Assembly (NCBI GenBank): GCA_003566335.1
Contig: PXDR01000229.1
Location: forward strand, 1 to 5,203
Length of the DNA: 5,203 bases
Reading direction: 5' to 3'
Origin: Cyanobacteria bacterium T3Sed10_344R1
GTDB taxonomy: Bacteria; Cyanobacteriota; Cyanobacteriia; Phormidesmidales; Phormidesmidaceae
The translations under genes and the position numbers were made by a program. Positions 1 through 4,834 of this stretch are shown one piece after another. Numbering within the stretch: position 1 is the first letter of the stretch; the number at the start of each line of letters is the position of its first letter. The notes under the pieces are model-generated. The model saw only the letters and a program-made list of their open reading frames with translations. It ran no database searches and was not told the origin of the DNA.

Positions 1-40
1 CATTCTCTGTGGTAATGTTATGTTTCAACTCTTTTAAATC

Positions 41-72
41 ATTCTTTACACAAATAAAACTACGTAAAGAAT
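41..72. repeat. 9-bp inverted repeat upstream of the small RCK_C gene
   Basis: ATTCTTTAC (41-49) is repeated as a perfect reverse complement, GTAAAGAAT (64-72), across a 14-base spacer. The arms are AT-rich and no T-run follows, so a Rho-independent terminator is unlikely. A protein-binding site or chance are the remaining options. Confidence 0.4.
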
Positions 73-80
73 AGTTGAAT

Positions 81-108
81 TAACTCGGGTGATTCAGGTT
101 TCGAGTTA
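81..108. repeat. 7-bp inverted repeat, second of a tandem pair
   Basis: TAACTCG (81-87) pairs perfectly with CGAGTTA (102-108) across another 14-base spacer. Its centre is 38 bases after that of the preceding inverted repeat. A TATTAT hexamer (111-116) directly follows and could serve as a -10 element, but no convincing -35 lies at the right distance. A regulatory role is inference only. Confidence 0.3.
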
Positions 109-141
109 GTTATTATCTAGCAAGCAGCTTTATGGTTTGAG

Positions 142-399
142 ATGTCATTACCAAGTATAAAACCGCTGACATATGTGCGTCAAATATATGTTAATAGCAT
201 CTATCTAGGAGTTCGGATGAGTGCGGTTCAACTGCCAGAGCAGTGCTATTTACTAGGTTTAGTGCGAGGAGATCAATTGTTCAGCCTGAGTGATGACCCT
301 GAAATTGCTGAGCAGGATTGGGTTATTGCCATCACCTTGAATGAAATGTTGTTGCCAGAGCTGAAAGTATGCCTGCAACAATCTTCTTCCCAGATTTAA
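142..399 (+). CDS. Small stand-alone RCK_C (TrkA_C)-like protein
   Basis: This 85-residue protein resembles one RCK_C domain, the regulatory ligand-binding half of TrkA/KtrA-type potassium-channel regulators. The visible pattern is S19-x3-G23 (the S..lG opening), the strand LPEQCYLLGLVRGDQLF (31-47) and the hydrophobic closing segment EQDWVIAI (57-64), where RCK_C domains have 'gD.livi'. No nucleotide-binding half precedes it: an in-frame TAG sits at 118-120, only 21 bases before this ATG. An inner ATG at 217 has a much better ribosome site and would give 60 residues, but it would cut off the first strand of the domain, so 142 is kept. It lies upstream of two more RCK genes and trkH, which suggests a link to ion transport. 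It could instead be the leftover tail of a longer channel or transporter gene. No similarity search backs the domain call. Confidence 0.6.
   Translation: MSLPSIKPLTYVRQIYVNSIYLGVRMSAVQLPEQCYLLGLVRGDQLFSLSDDPEIAEQDWVIAITLNEMLLPELKVCLQQSSSQI
207..211 (+). promoter_or_regulatory. Shine-Dalgarno site before an internal ATG (217)
   Basis: AGGAG is spaced five bases from an in-frame ATG at 217 inside the small RCK_C-like gene. It is the best ribosome site near this gene and supports an alternative 60-residue product. The 142 start has no purine-rich site in front of it. Confidence 0.45.
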
Positions 400-559
400 C
401 AATAGAAGTCAGTACTTTCTGTTGGTAGTTTGGCGATGTTGACAAGGTGACAGCCTGCCCTTGATCAGCAGTTGCATTGAAGAGAGTTTCAGATCATGGT
501 AGAGAGGTTTAGCGGGCGGTTGAGCAATTGTGCGATCACCACCGCCGCCGTCATCCCGA

Positions 560-587
560 TGACAGTGACTCAGCTCCTTCGCTGTCA
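560..587 (+). promoter_or_regulatory. 9-bp hairpin in the leader of the potassium operon
   Basis: TGACAGTGA (560-568) pairs with TCGCTGTCA (579-587), with one G-U wobble if transcribed in the plus direction. The loop is ten bases. It lies about 97 bases before the first RCK start. No U-run follows, so it is not a classical terminator. It could be an RNA leader element or a protein-binding palindrome. Confidence 0.35.
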
Positions 588-670
588 GAGGATTGCGGAT
601 GGAGCTAGTGCTGGATGAAAGGAGTGGGGTACAACTAGCAATCAATCATGACTGATCGCAGGGTTCGCCA

Positions 671-677
671 GGGAGAG
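671..677 (+). promoter_or_regulatory. Ribosome binding site supporting a GTG start
   Basis: GGGAGAG ends seven bases before the GTG at 685. It supports GTG as the true start of the RCK_N gene, with the beta-strand and glycine motif beginning a few residues later. Confidence 0.65.
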
Positions 678-684
678 CAGGTTA

Positions 685-1113
685 GTGGCAAAAACTCAGG
701 AAATTGTGGTGGTAGGGTGCGGACGGTTAGGAGCGCTACTAGCCAGTCATTTAAGTAACCAAGGGCACAATGTCGTGATTGTGGATGCCCGCGAGGTTGC
801 CTTCGATCAGTTGTCGGCTGAATTTAGCGGCTTTACCGTCGTTGGCGATGCTACCGAAATGGCGGTTTTAGAACAGTCCCGAATTAACCGGGCAGACTGT
901 TTGCTAGCCGTTACTGACGAAGACAATATCAACTTAATGGTGGCTCAAGTTGCCCGCACGATGTTTGAGGTATCCACAGTCATTGCTCGGGTATATGACC
1001 CCACCCGAGAGGCTATCTACAAGGAATTTGGCATTGATACTATCAGCCCAACCCAGCTCTCCGCTGATGCATTGCTCAATATTTTGCACCAAAGCTCGCT
1101 GGTGACGTCATGA
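685..1113 (+). CDS. TrkA-family potassium uptake regulator, RCK_N domain only
   Basis: This 142-residue cytoplasmic subunit of a Trk/Ktr potassium uptake system consists of a Rossmann-type RCK_N domain. Visible hallmarks are beta-strand 1 (IVVV, 7-10), the intact dinucleotide/ATP-binding loop GCGRLG (11-16), the acidic residue ending strand 2 (D34), the GDAT motif (54-57), and the segment LLAVTDEDNINLMVAQVAR (73-91) typical of the family. The protein ends after the helix following 'FGID.ISPTQ' and has no RCK_C half. The usual KtrA/TrkA unit is about 215-230 residues, so this one is about 80 short, with no sign of a frameshift. The start is GTG with a good ribosome site. Its stop overlaps the next gene's start (ATGA), indicating translational coupling with the second RCK gene and then trkH. 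In the family, RCK domains form an octameric ring that binds ATP/ADP or NAD(H) and gates the membrane subunit. This protein is probably the nucleotide-binding partner of a mixed ring. Confidence 0.92.
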   Translation: MAKTQEIVVVGCGRLGALLASHLSNQGHNVVIVDAREVAFDQLSAEFSGFTVVGDATEMAVLEQSRINRADCLLAVTDEDNINLMVAQVARTMFEVSTVIARVYDPTREAIYKEFGIDTISPTQLSADALLNILHQSSLVTS

Positions 1114-1772
1114 GGGTGATTGTGATTGGTCAGGATAAACTGGCGTACTTTCTAGGCAAGCATTTTGTTGCTAAGGATTATGCCTTAACTCTTATTATTT
1201 CCCGCCGGGATGAGGCGTTGGCTCTGTCTCATAAGTTGTCAGCTACGGTGCTGTGTGGGGATGGCAGCGAGCCTGCCGTTTTAGAAGATGCTGGGGCGTA
1301 TCGGGCCGATGTGTTGCTGGCCCTGACTGGTCAAGATGAAAATAATTTGGTGGCGTGCCAAATTGCCCAAAAGCGCTTTGGGGTACCTCGGACGATCGCG
1401 CTCGTGAATGATCCGGCGAACCAAGCTGTTTTTCGACAGTTGGGAGTATCGGTCGCATTCTCAGCTACCGAAATCTTGGGCCAATTAATTGAGCAGCAAA
1501 CTGATTACAAGGATATTAAGTCGCTGATACCCGTTGCTGATGGAGACGTGCATTTAGCGGAGATTACCCTTCAGCCTGACAGTCCTGCGGTCGCTCAGAG
1601 CTTGAAGGACTTGAATTTGCAGGCAGCCATCATTACCTGCATTGTGCGGGAAGGGAAGGTCATGATTCCGAAAGGGAGTAGCCAGTTGCAGGCAGGCGAT
1701 CGCCTGATCGTCATTAGTCAAGCTGGAGCTTATGAAGCGGCATACCAGGTGATCATGGGAGACATCAGTTAG
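1110..1772 (+). CDS. TrkA-family potassium uptake regulator (RCK_N + RCK_C) with a degenerate glycine loop
   Basis: This 220-residue protein has the full KtrA/TrkA single-unit layout: RCK_N (about 1-130), a linker, and RCK_C (about 145-218). The RCK_C half shows the strand IITCIVREGKVMIPKGSS and the closing GDRLIVIS. RCK_N keeps the GDGSEPAVLEDAG motif (50-62), LLALTGQDENNLVACQIA and the 'FRQLGVSVAFS' tail. However, the nucleotide-binding loop reads GQDKLA (7-12) instead of GxGxxG, and the acidic residue normally closing strand 2 is replaced by S31-R32. This suggests weak or lost NAD/ATP binding, by analogy with degenerate halves in tandem-RCK proteins; that is inference. Translation starts inside the stop of the preceding RCK_N gene (ATGA, 1110-1113) with no good ribosome site of its own, so coupling is likely. 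It abuts trkH with no gap. Probable role: second subunit of the gating ring on the cytoplasmic face of TrkH. Confidence 0.92.
   Translation: MRVIVIGQDKLAYFLGKHFVAKDYALTLIISRRDEALALSHKLSATVLCGDGSEPAVLEDAGAYRADVLLALTGQDENNLVACQIAQKRFGVPRTIALVNDPANQAVFRQLGVSVAFSATEILGQLIEQQTDYKDIKSLIPVADGDVHLAEITLQPDSPAVAQSLKDLNLQAAIITCIVREGKVMIPKGSSQLQAGDRLIVISQAGAYEAAYQVIMGDIS
1696..1703. repeat. HIP1 octamer GCGATCGC
   Basis: This is a perfect copy of the highly iterated palindrome HIP1, which is strongly over-represented in many cyanobacterial genomes. Here it is extended to GGCGATCGCC and lies inside the second RCK coding sequence. It is a lineage marker. Confidence 0.85.
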
Positions 1773-3263
1773 ATGGATCGCTATCAAGCGTTTCTGCGTC
1801 AGCGCTATTGCGCCATTGGCGGCTATACCGGCTTGGTCTGCCTCATTGCTGGGCTGGGTATTTTATCCCCACTGTTAGCGCTGATTTTCTATCCCGAAGA
1901 ATGGAGGCTGGCTGGCGGTTTTCTGGTACCTGGGCTGTTGCTATCAACTTTGGGCTGGGCTGCTTGGCACTGGCTGACGCCCAGAAACGGGCGCAGTTTG
2001 ACCCTGCAAGAGGGCTCTGTCATTGTGGTGCTGGCTTGGCTGCTAGTGATTTTGTTTGGGACAGTGCCGTTTCTGTGGATCTCTGGCCTTACGCTCACCC
2101 AGGCATTTTTTGAGTCCACCAGTGGATGGACTACCACGGGCCTCTCGGTAGTCGATGTCACCCAAGCACCCCGCTTGATTTTGCTGTTTCGCAGCATTAC
2201 GGAACTCTACGGTGGAGCTGGGTTAGCGATCATTACCTTAAGTGCGATCGCGGGACCCTCCGGGGCTGGGATCTCTAGTGCCGAAGGGCGCAGTGAGCAA
2301 CTGGCTCCCCATGTCCGCCGTTCTGCAAAGCTGGTGCTTAGTATCTATTCTGGGTATGTAGCGATCGGCATCATCGCCCTCCGCATCGCGGGCATGGACT
2401 GGTTTGATGCGGTTAACCACGCCTTCGCTGCGCTATCAACAGGCGGTTTCTCTACCCGGGCTGACTCCATTGGCTACTGGAATAGTGTGCCGATAGAAGT
2501 CGTGACCTGGGTTTTGATGCTGCTAGGGGGCTTCAACTTTGTCCTGAGCTATCTTATCTTGCGGGGCAAGTGGTTGAGCCTCTGGCGTGATGGGCAGATG
2601 CGGCTGCAAGCGCTGCTGCTTGGCGTCAGTGCGATTGTGCTGTGGGTGGGGGGCACCGGGGCGGTTTATGGTTCTGTGGAAAAGGCGCTGCGAGTAGCCT
2701 TATTTGAGCCCATTTCCGCATTAACGACAACAGGTTTTTCGACCGTGGGCTATGGCGATTGGAGCGGGCTAGGCTGGCTGATTTTAATTCTGCTCATGCT
2801 GGTTGGCGGCGGAGCTGGCTCAACGGCTGGAGGCATCAAGCAGATGCGGATCTACATTCTCTACCGCAGCTTGTTATGGGAAATTCAGCAGATGTTGATG
2901 CCTGATCGGCTAGTGAGTGAACCCAAAATCTGGCAGACTAACAACCGTCGATTCCTTGATGACGCACAAGTACGACAGACCGCTCTCTTTGTCTTTCTTT
3001 ATCTGGTTACCTATGGTGTCATTTGCCTCATCATGGCGGGGCACGGCTACTCCCTGGAAGAAAGCTTATTTGAAACGGCAAGTGCCATGAGTACTGTTGG
3101 ACTCTCCGTCGGGGTAACTGCGCCAGATGCCCCCTCTACCCTGCTTTGGACGGAAATTGTCGCTATGTTTTTAGGTCGGCTAGAGTTTTTGACCGTTTTA
3201 GTCGGTCTAATTCGTTTGCTGCGGGATATACGACCAGCAATTAATGGAGAATCTAATCTCTAA
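1773..3263 (+). CDS. trkH: TrkH-family potassium uptake membrane protein
   Basis: This 496-residue integral membrane protein is the ion-conducting subunit of a Trk potassium uptake system and moves K+ across the cytoplasmic membrane. It has the four-repeat M1-P-M2 architecture. The pore-loop filter glycines are all present: G123 in SGWTTTGLS, G225 in LSTGGFST, G321 in LTTTGFST and G443 in MSTVGLSV. The third M2 segment contains GGGAGSTAGGIK (345-356), the glycine-rich intramembrane gate loop. The last helix has FLGRLEFLTVL (467-477), with the conserved R469. The segment after the first pore (EGRSEQLAPHVRRSAK, 171-186) and the ~490-residue length fit TrkH/TrkG rather than the shorter KtrB. The ATG follows the preceding stop directly, and GGGAG (1757-1761) eleven bases upstream acts as ribosome site. 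It is the last gene of the operon; the two upstream RCK proteins are its likely gating partners. No truncation or missing filter residue is seen. Confidence 0.97.
   Translation: MDRYQAFLRQRYCAIGGYTGLVCLIAGLGILSPLLALIFYPEEWRLAGGFLVPGLLLSTLGWAAWHWLTPRNGRSLTLQEGSVIVVLAWLLVILFGTVPFLWISGLTLTQAFFESTSGWTTTGLSVVDVTQAPRLILLFRSITELYGGAGLAIITLSAIAGPSGAGISSAEGRSEQLAPHVRRSAKLVLSIYSGYVAIGIIALRIAGMDWFDAVNHAFAALSTGGFSTRADSIGYWNSVPIEVVTWVLMLLGGFNFVLSYLILRGKWLSLWRDGQMRLQALLLGVSAIVLWVGGTGAVYGSVEKALRVALFEPISALTTTGFSTVGYGDWSGLGWLILILLMLVGGGAGSTAGGIKQMRIYILYRSLLWEIQQMLMPDRLVSEPKIWQTNNRRFLDDAQVRQTALFVFLYLVTYGVICLIMAGHGYSLEESLFETASAMSTVGLSVGVTAPDAPSTLLWTEIVAMFLGRLEFLTVLVGLIRLLRDIRPAINGESNL
2244..2251. repeat. HIP1 octamer GCGATCGC
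   Basis: A second perfect HIP1 copy, inside trkH. Two copies in 5.2 kb are well above chance for an 8-mer and support a cyanobacterial origin. Confidence 0.85.
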
Positions 3264-3391
3264 ACTAAGTTAGTTGTTGAATCAATCGAGAGCTGCTTAG
3301 AAGTTGGCGCGATCCCAGCCCTGGCTACCCCCCAGTCCGCTCCAGCACCAGTTAATGGGAGCCAGAAAGCCCCATTGGCTTTTGCTGAGAA
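3264..3391. other. Gene-free stretch after trkH
   Basis: No intact gene is seen. A weak CTAAG/CTTAG repeat (3265-3269 and 3296-3300) follows trkH, but it is too short and lacks a T-run, so no terminator is called. In the minus direction one frame from about 3392 to 3300 stays open and is tryptophan-rich (it includes WGFLAPINWCWSG). It lies in a different frame from the neighbouring methyltransferase remnant, and I do not recognise it. Confidence 0.4.
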
Positions 3392-3664
3392 CTACATAGC
3401 GGCAAGCTGCTCTATGAAGGTGCTGGGAATTTTCTGCGGCTCGATGGGAGCAATTACGGTTTCTTCCGGTGTAGTGATGCCGGTGAGGACTTGCTGGGTT
3501 GATTGCACTGCATTGGAGGCTCAGTATTCAGGGTGCAGCCAGCGGATGAGTCCGTTGCGTTCTTCTTCGGTCTGTTCAGCATTGAGAGCAACGAGGATTT
3601 CGAGGATTTGCTCTTCGGTAATGTTGTGGGGCCAGCCGTAGGCATCGAGTACGGTTGTTAAACC
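3392..3664 (-). pseudogene. C-terminal remnant of a DNA methyltransferase / restriction-modification enzyme
   Basis: Read on the minus strand, the frame opens after a TAG (3665-3667). It encodes VLDAYGWPHNITEEQILEIL, continues ALNAEQTEEERNGLIRWLHP, and reaches a TGA at 3521-3523 after 47 codons. The same frame then continues for 42 codons (containing TTPEETVIAPIEP and IPSTFIEQLAAM) to a TAG at 3392-3394. The pattern 'DAYGWP..l..eqIL..L.aLN.e...EE..G.iRWL.PEY' is, to my knowledge, the tail of very large class I SAM-dependent DNA methyltransferases of the type IIG/MmeI-like group. The catalytic methylase motifs and the whole N-terminal part are absent, no start codon precedes it, and a stop interrupts it. 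It is therefore a decayed fragment. The remnant lies just downstream of the hepT end in the same orientation. Family identity rests on recalled motifs, not on a search. Confidence 0.7.
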
Positions 3665-3700
3665 CTACTTTAGCTACTGCACTTTGATCTCATGATCCGG

Positions 3701-3722
3701 AGCCGCCGTTGACTTCGGCGCT
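3701..3722 (-). terminator. Possible terminator hairpin just after hepT
   Basis: In the minus direction, four bases after the hepT stop, AGCGCCG and CGGCGGCT can form a GC-rich stem of seven pairs with one bulged G, around the loop AAGTCAA. No U-run follows, so intrinsic termination is uncertain. Its position at the end of the toxin-antitoxin operon is the main support. Confidence 0.3.
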
Positions 3723-3726
3723 ATCA

Positions 3727-4074
3727 TCACGCCTCCCCCTCTGCTATCAGCTTCCGCACCGCAGATTCTAATCCTGGCAGGTAAAACTCCACCGCATCCC
3801 AAACCTGCTCTAGGTCAATGCCTCCCAGATAGTCATGCACCAGCACATTCCGAAACCCAGACAAAGCCCGCCAATCTACTTCAGGGGCTTGGGACTTCAG
3901 GGCGTCCGATAGCCGCTGGGTCGATTCTGCCATCGTCTGCAACCGCCGCAAGACTGCGTCCTGCACTAGGGCACGCTCCATAAACTCGGTCTTGCCGCTG
4001 CGCGTGTATTCCTGAATCAGAGCCGTACATTCCAAAATATGCTCCAGATAAACCCGGTCATCGTGGGAGGTCAT
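3727..4074 (-). CDS. hepT: HepT-like HEPN ribonuclease toxin (DUF86)
   Basis: This 115-residue all-helical HEPN-domain protein is the toxin of the MntA-HepT (type VII) toxin-antitoxin system and acts on RNA in the cytoplasm. The signature RX4HXY is intact as RNVLVHDY, giving R75, H80 and Y82. R and H form the ribonuclease site, and the tyrosine is the residue on which the cognate MntA places AMP units in characterised systems. Other family features are the start 'DDRVYLEHILE', the mid-helix VLRRLQTMAESTQRLSDAL (41-59), 'WRALSGFRN' before the motif, and 'DLEQVWDAVEFYLPGLE' after it. Length is typical. The ATG overlaps the stop of mntA (4-base ATGA overlap), so synthesis is coupled to and follows the antitoxin. 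It appears functional, with no damaged residue visible. Confidence 0.95.
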   Translation of the reverse strand: MTSHDDRVYLEHILECTALIQEYTRSGKTEFMERALVQDAVLRRLQTMAESTQRLSDALKSQAPEVDWRALSGFRNVLVHDYLGGIDLEQVWDAVEFYLPGLESAVRKLIAEGEA

Positions 4075-4364
4075 AGGGGCTTGGCCTCTGACAACACTTG
4101 CTCCCGAATCAGCGGGCTAATGCCTTGCTCTGTCAGCACATCTACTTTGCGCTCCAGCAGGTCTTGTAAGTCCATCAGCAGTCCCCCTGGGAACCAGGGC
4201 GTTACTTTCGATGGGTCGTAGTCAATCAAAAAATCAATGTCGCTCTCTGGAGTATCCTCTCCCCTTACTACTGAGCCAAACACACGCACGTTGAACGCCC
4301 CATGTTTGGCGGCAATAGATAAAACCTGTTCTCGCTTCTCTTGCAGGGTTTGTAAAAGAGCCAT
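4071..4364 (-). CDS. mntA: MntA-type minimal nucleotidyltransferase antitoxin
   Basis: This 97-residue member of the minimal nucleotidyltransferase (DNA polymerase beta superfamily) family is the antitoxin partner of HepT. The catalytic pattern GSX10DXD is exact: G30-S31, ten residues, then D42-I-D44. A third carboxylate, D75, lies in the strand KVDVLTE. Known MntA enzymes transfer AMP from ATP to the HepT tyrosine and so silence the toxin; the intact site suggests this one can do so. A ribosome site AAGGA (4373-4377) lies eight bases before the ATG. It sits 37 bases after the DUF433 gene and overlaps hepT, which suggests a three-gene transcript. Length is typical of the family. Confidence 0.95.
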   Translation of the reverse strand: MALLQTLQEKREQVLSIAAKHGAFNVRVFGSVVRGEDTPESDIDFLIDYDPSKVTPWFPGGLLMDLQDLLERKVDVLTEQGISPLIREQVLSEAKPL

Positions 4365-4401
4365 CCTGTCATTCCTTCCAAGTCAGACCATGGAGTACAG
4401 G

Positions 4402-4665
4402 TCAATCGCGCCAAGTTGCCTCGGTCTGCTGATCAGCGATCAGGGCATCGACCGCTTCACGATGATGCTCATAGTAGCGCCAGGCGGCATCAAGATCCTG
4501 CGGGGTTAAGTCGGGGTAGTTCCGCAGTAGTTCGGCTTCATCAGCGCCTTGCTGGCGAAACGATATCAGTGTCCAAACCGGGATTCTGGTATCGCGGATG
4601 CGAGCACAACCCCCGCACACACCTGGGGTGGCTTGAATCGCCTTATGTGGCAGTTTATCTTGCAT
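4402..4665 (-). CDS. DUF433 (putative antitoxin-like) protein
   Basis: This 87-residue protein of the DUF433 family has a small winged-helix-like fold often found as the antitoxin-like partner of PIN-like (DUF5615) proteins. Family features are TPGVCGG (13-19), the core RIRDTRIPVWTLISFRQQG (22-40), 'LLRNYPDLTPQDLDAAWRYY' (46-65) and a charged tail. The start at 4665 is chosen because AGGAAG (4672-4677) lies six bases before it and the product begins near the domain. An upstream in-frame ATG at 4728 would add 21 residues with no domain content and no ribosome site. No DUF5615 gene accompanies it; instead mntA follows after 37 bases in the same direction. Its function here is unknown: a promoter-binding regulator of the cluster or an orphan are both possible. 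Confidence 0.88.
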   Translation of the reverse strand: MQDKLPHKAIQATPGVCGGCARIRDTRIPVWTLISFRQQGADEAELLRNYPDLTPQDLDAAWRYYEHHREAVDALIADQQTEATWRD

Positions 4666-4671
4666 CCGGGG

Positions 4672-4677
4672 CTTCCT
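4672..4677 (-). promoter_or_regulatory. Ribosome binding site that decides the DUF433 start
   Basis: AGGAAG on the minus strand is six bases before the ATG at 4665. The alternative upstream ATG at 4728 has no comparable purine-rich site. Confidence 0.6.
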
Positions 4678-4784
4678 GTGGGGAGACGGCTGCTGGGAAA
4701 GGGGCTTAAAGCACTGCTCTAGACTCATAGATCATTGCAGCTTCGTCAAAGAGCAAAAGAAAAAGGATTAGTCTATCTTTCCTT

Positions 4785-4822
4785 TCTTGCTTGGCTTATG
4801 ATACAGAAGCGGCCAAGCAAGA
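4785..4822. repeat. Perfect 11-bp inverted repeat between divergent genes
   Basis: TCTTGCTTGGC (4785-4795) and its exact reverse complement GCCAAGCAAGA (4812-4822) are separated by 16 bases. The palindrome continues imperfectly outward (TTT at 4778-4780 against AAA at 4827-4829). A TATGAT hexamer (4797-4802, plus strand) lies inside the spacer, so a bound dimer could block a promoter. It ends 12 bases before the plus-strand gene at 4835 and is 119 bases from the DUF433 start. It could be an operator, a recombinase site or a hairpin. Confidence 0.6.
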
Positions 4823-4834
4823 TAATAAACTGAT

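Larger units (their letters stand above)
400..684. other. 285-base non-coding leader of the potassium operon
   Basis: No credible gene is seen on either strand. The only open frame (minus strand, 409-645) has a low-complexity, arginine- and proline-rich product and no recognisable domain. The stretch holds a hairpin (560-587) and presumably the operon promoter. A TTGACA at 439-444 lacks a good -10 at 16-18 bases. TTGAAG (477-482) with TAGAGA (500-505) has 17-base spacing but poor -10 agreement. Neither is strong enough to list as a promoter. Confidence 0.5.

Noticed and set aside
409..645. 78-aa open frame on the minus strand in the leader of the potassium operon
   Set aside because: It has a low-complexity product with no recognised domain and no ribosome site that I could see, and it opposes the operon. 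Probably chance.
400..684. c-di-AMP (ydaO-type) riboswitch before the potassium genes
   Set aside because: It would fit biologically, but I could not find the conserved segments of that riboswitch; only a simple hairpin is visible.
3265..3300. Terminator after trkH from the CTAAG...CTTAG repeat
   Set aside because: The stem is only five bp, it is AT-rich with a large loop, and no T-run follows.
3375..3641. 88-aa plus-strand open frame and 63-aa minus-strand open frame (3454-3645)
   Set aside because: Both are out-of-frame readings over the methyltransferase remnant. Their products are rich in Ser/Cys/Arg or Pro/Lys/Ser and carry no domain.
4416..4709. 97-aa plus-strand open frame opposite the DUF433 gene
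   Set aside because: It is the antisense reading of a well-supported gene, with a biased Arg/Ser/His composition and no domain.
4402..4728. Longer 108-aa version of the DUF433 protein starting at 4728
   Set aside because: The extra 21 residues have no family content and no ribosome site, while the ATG at 4665 has AGGAAG at six-base spacing.
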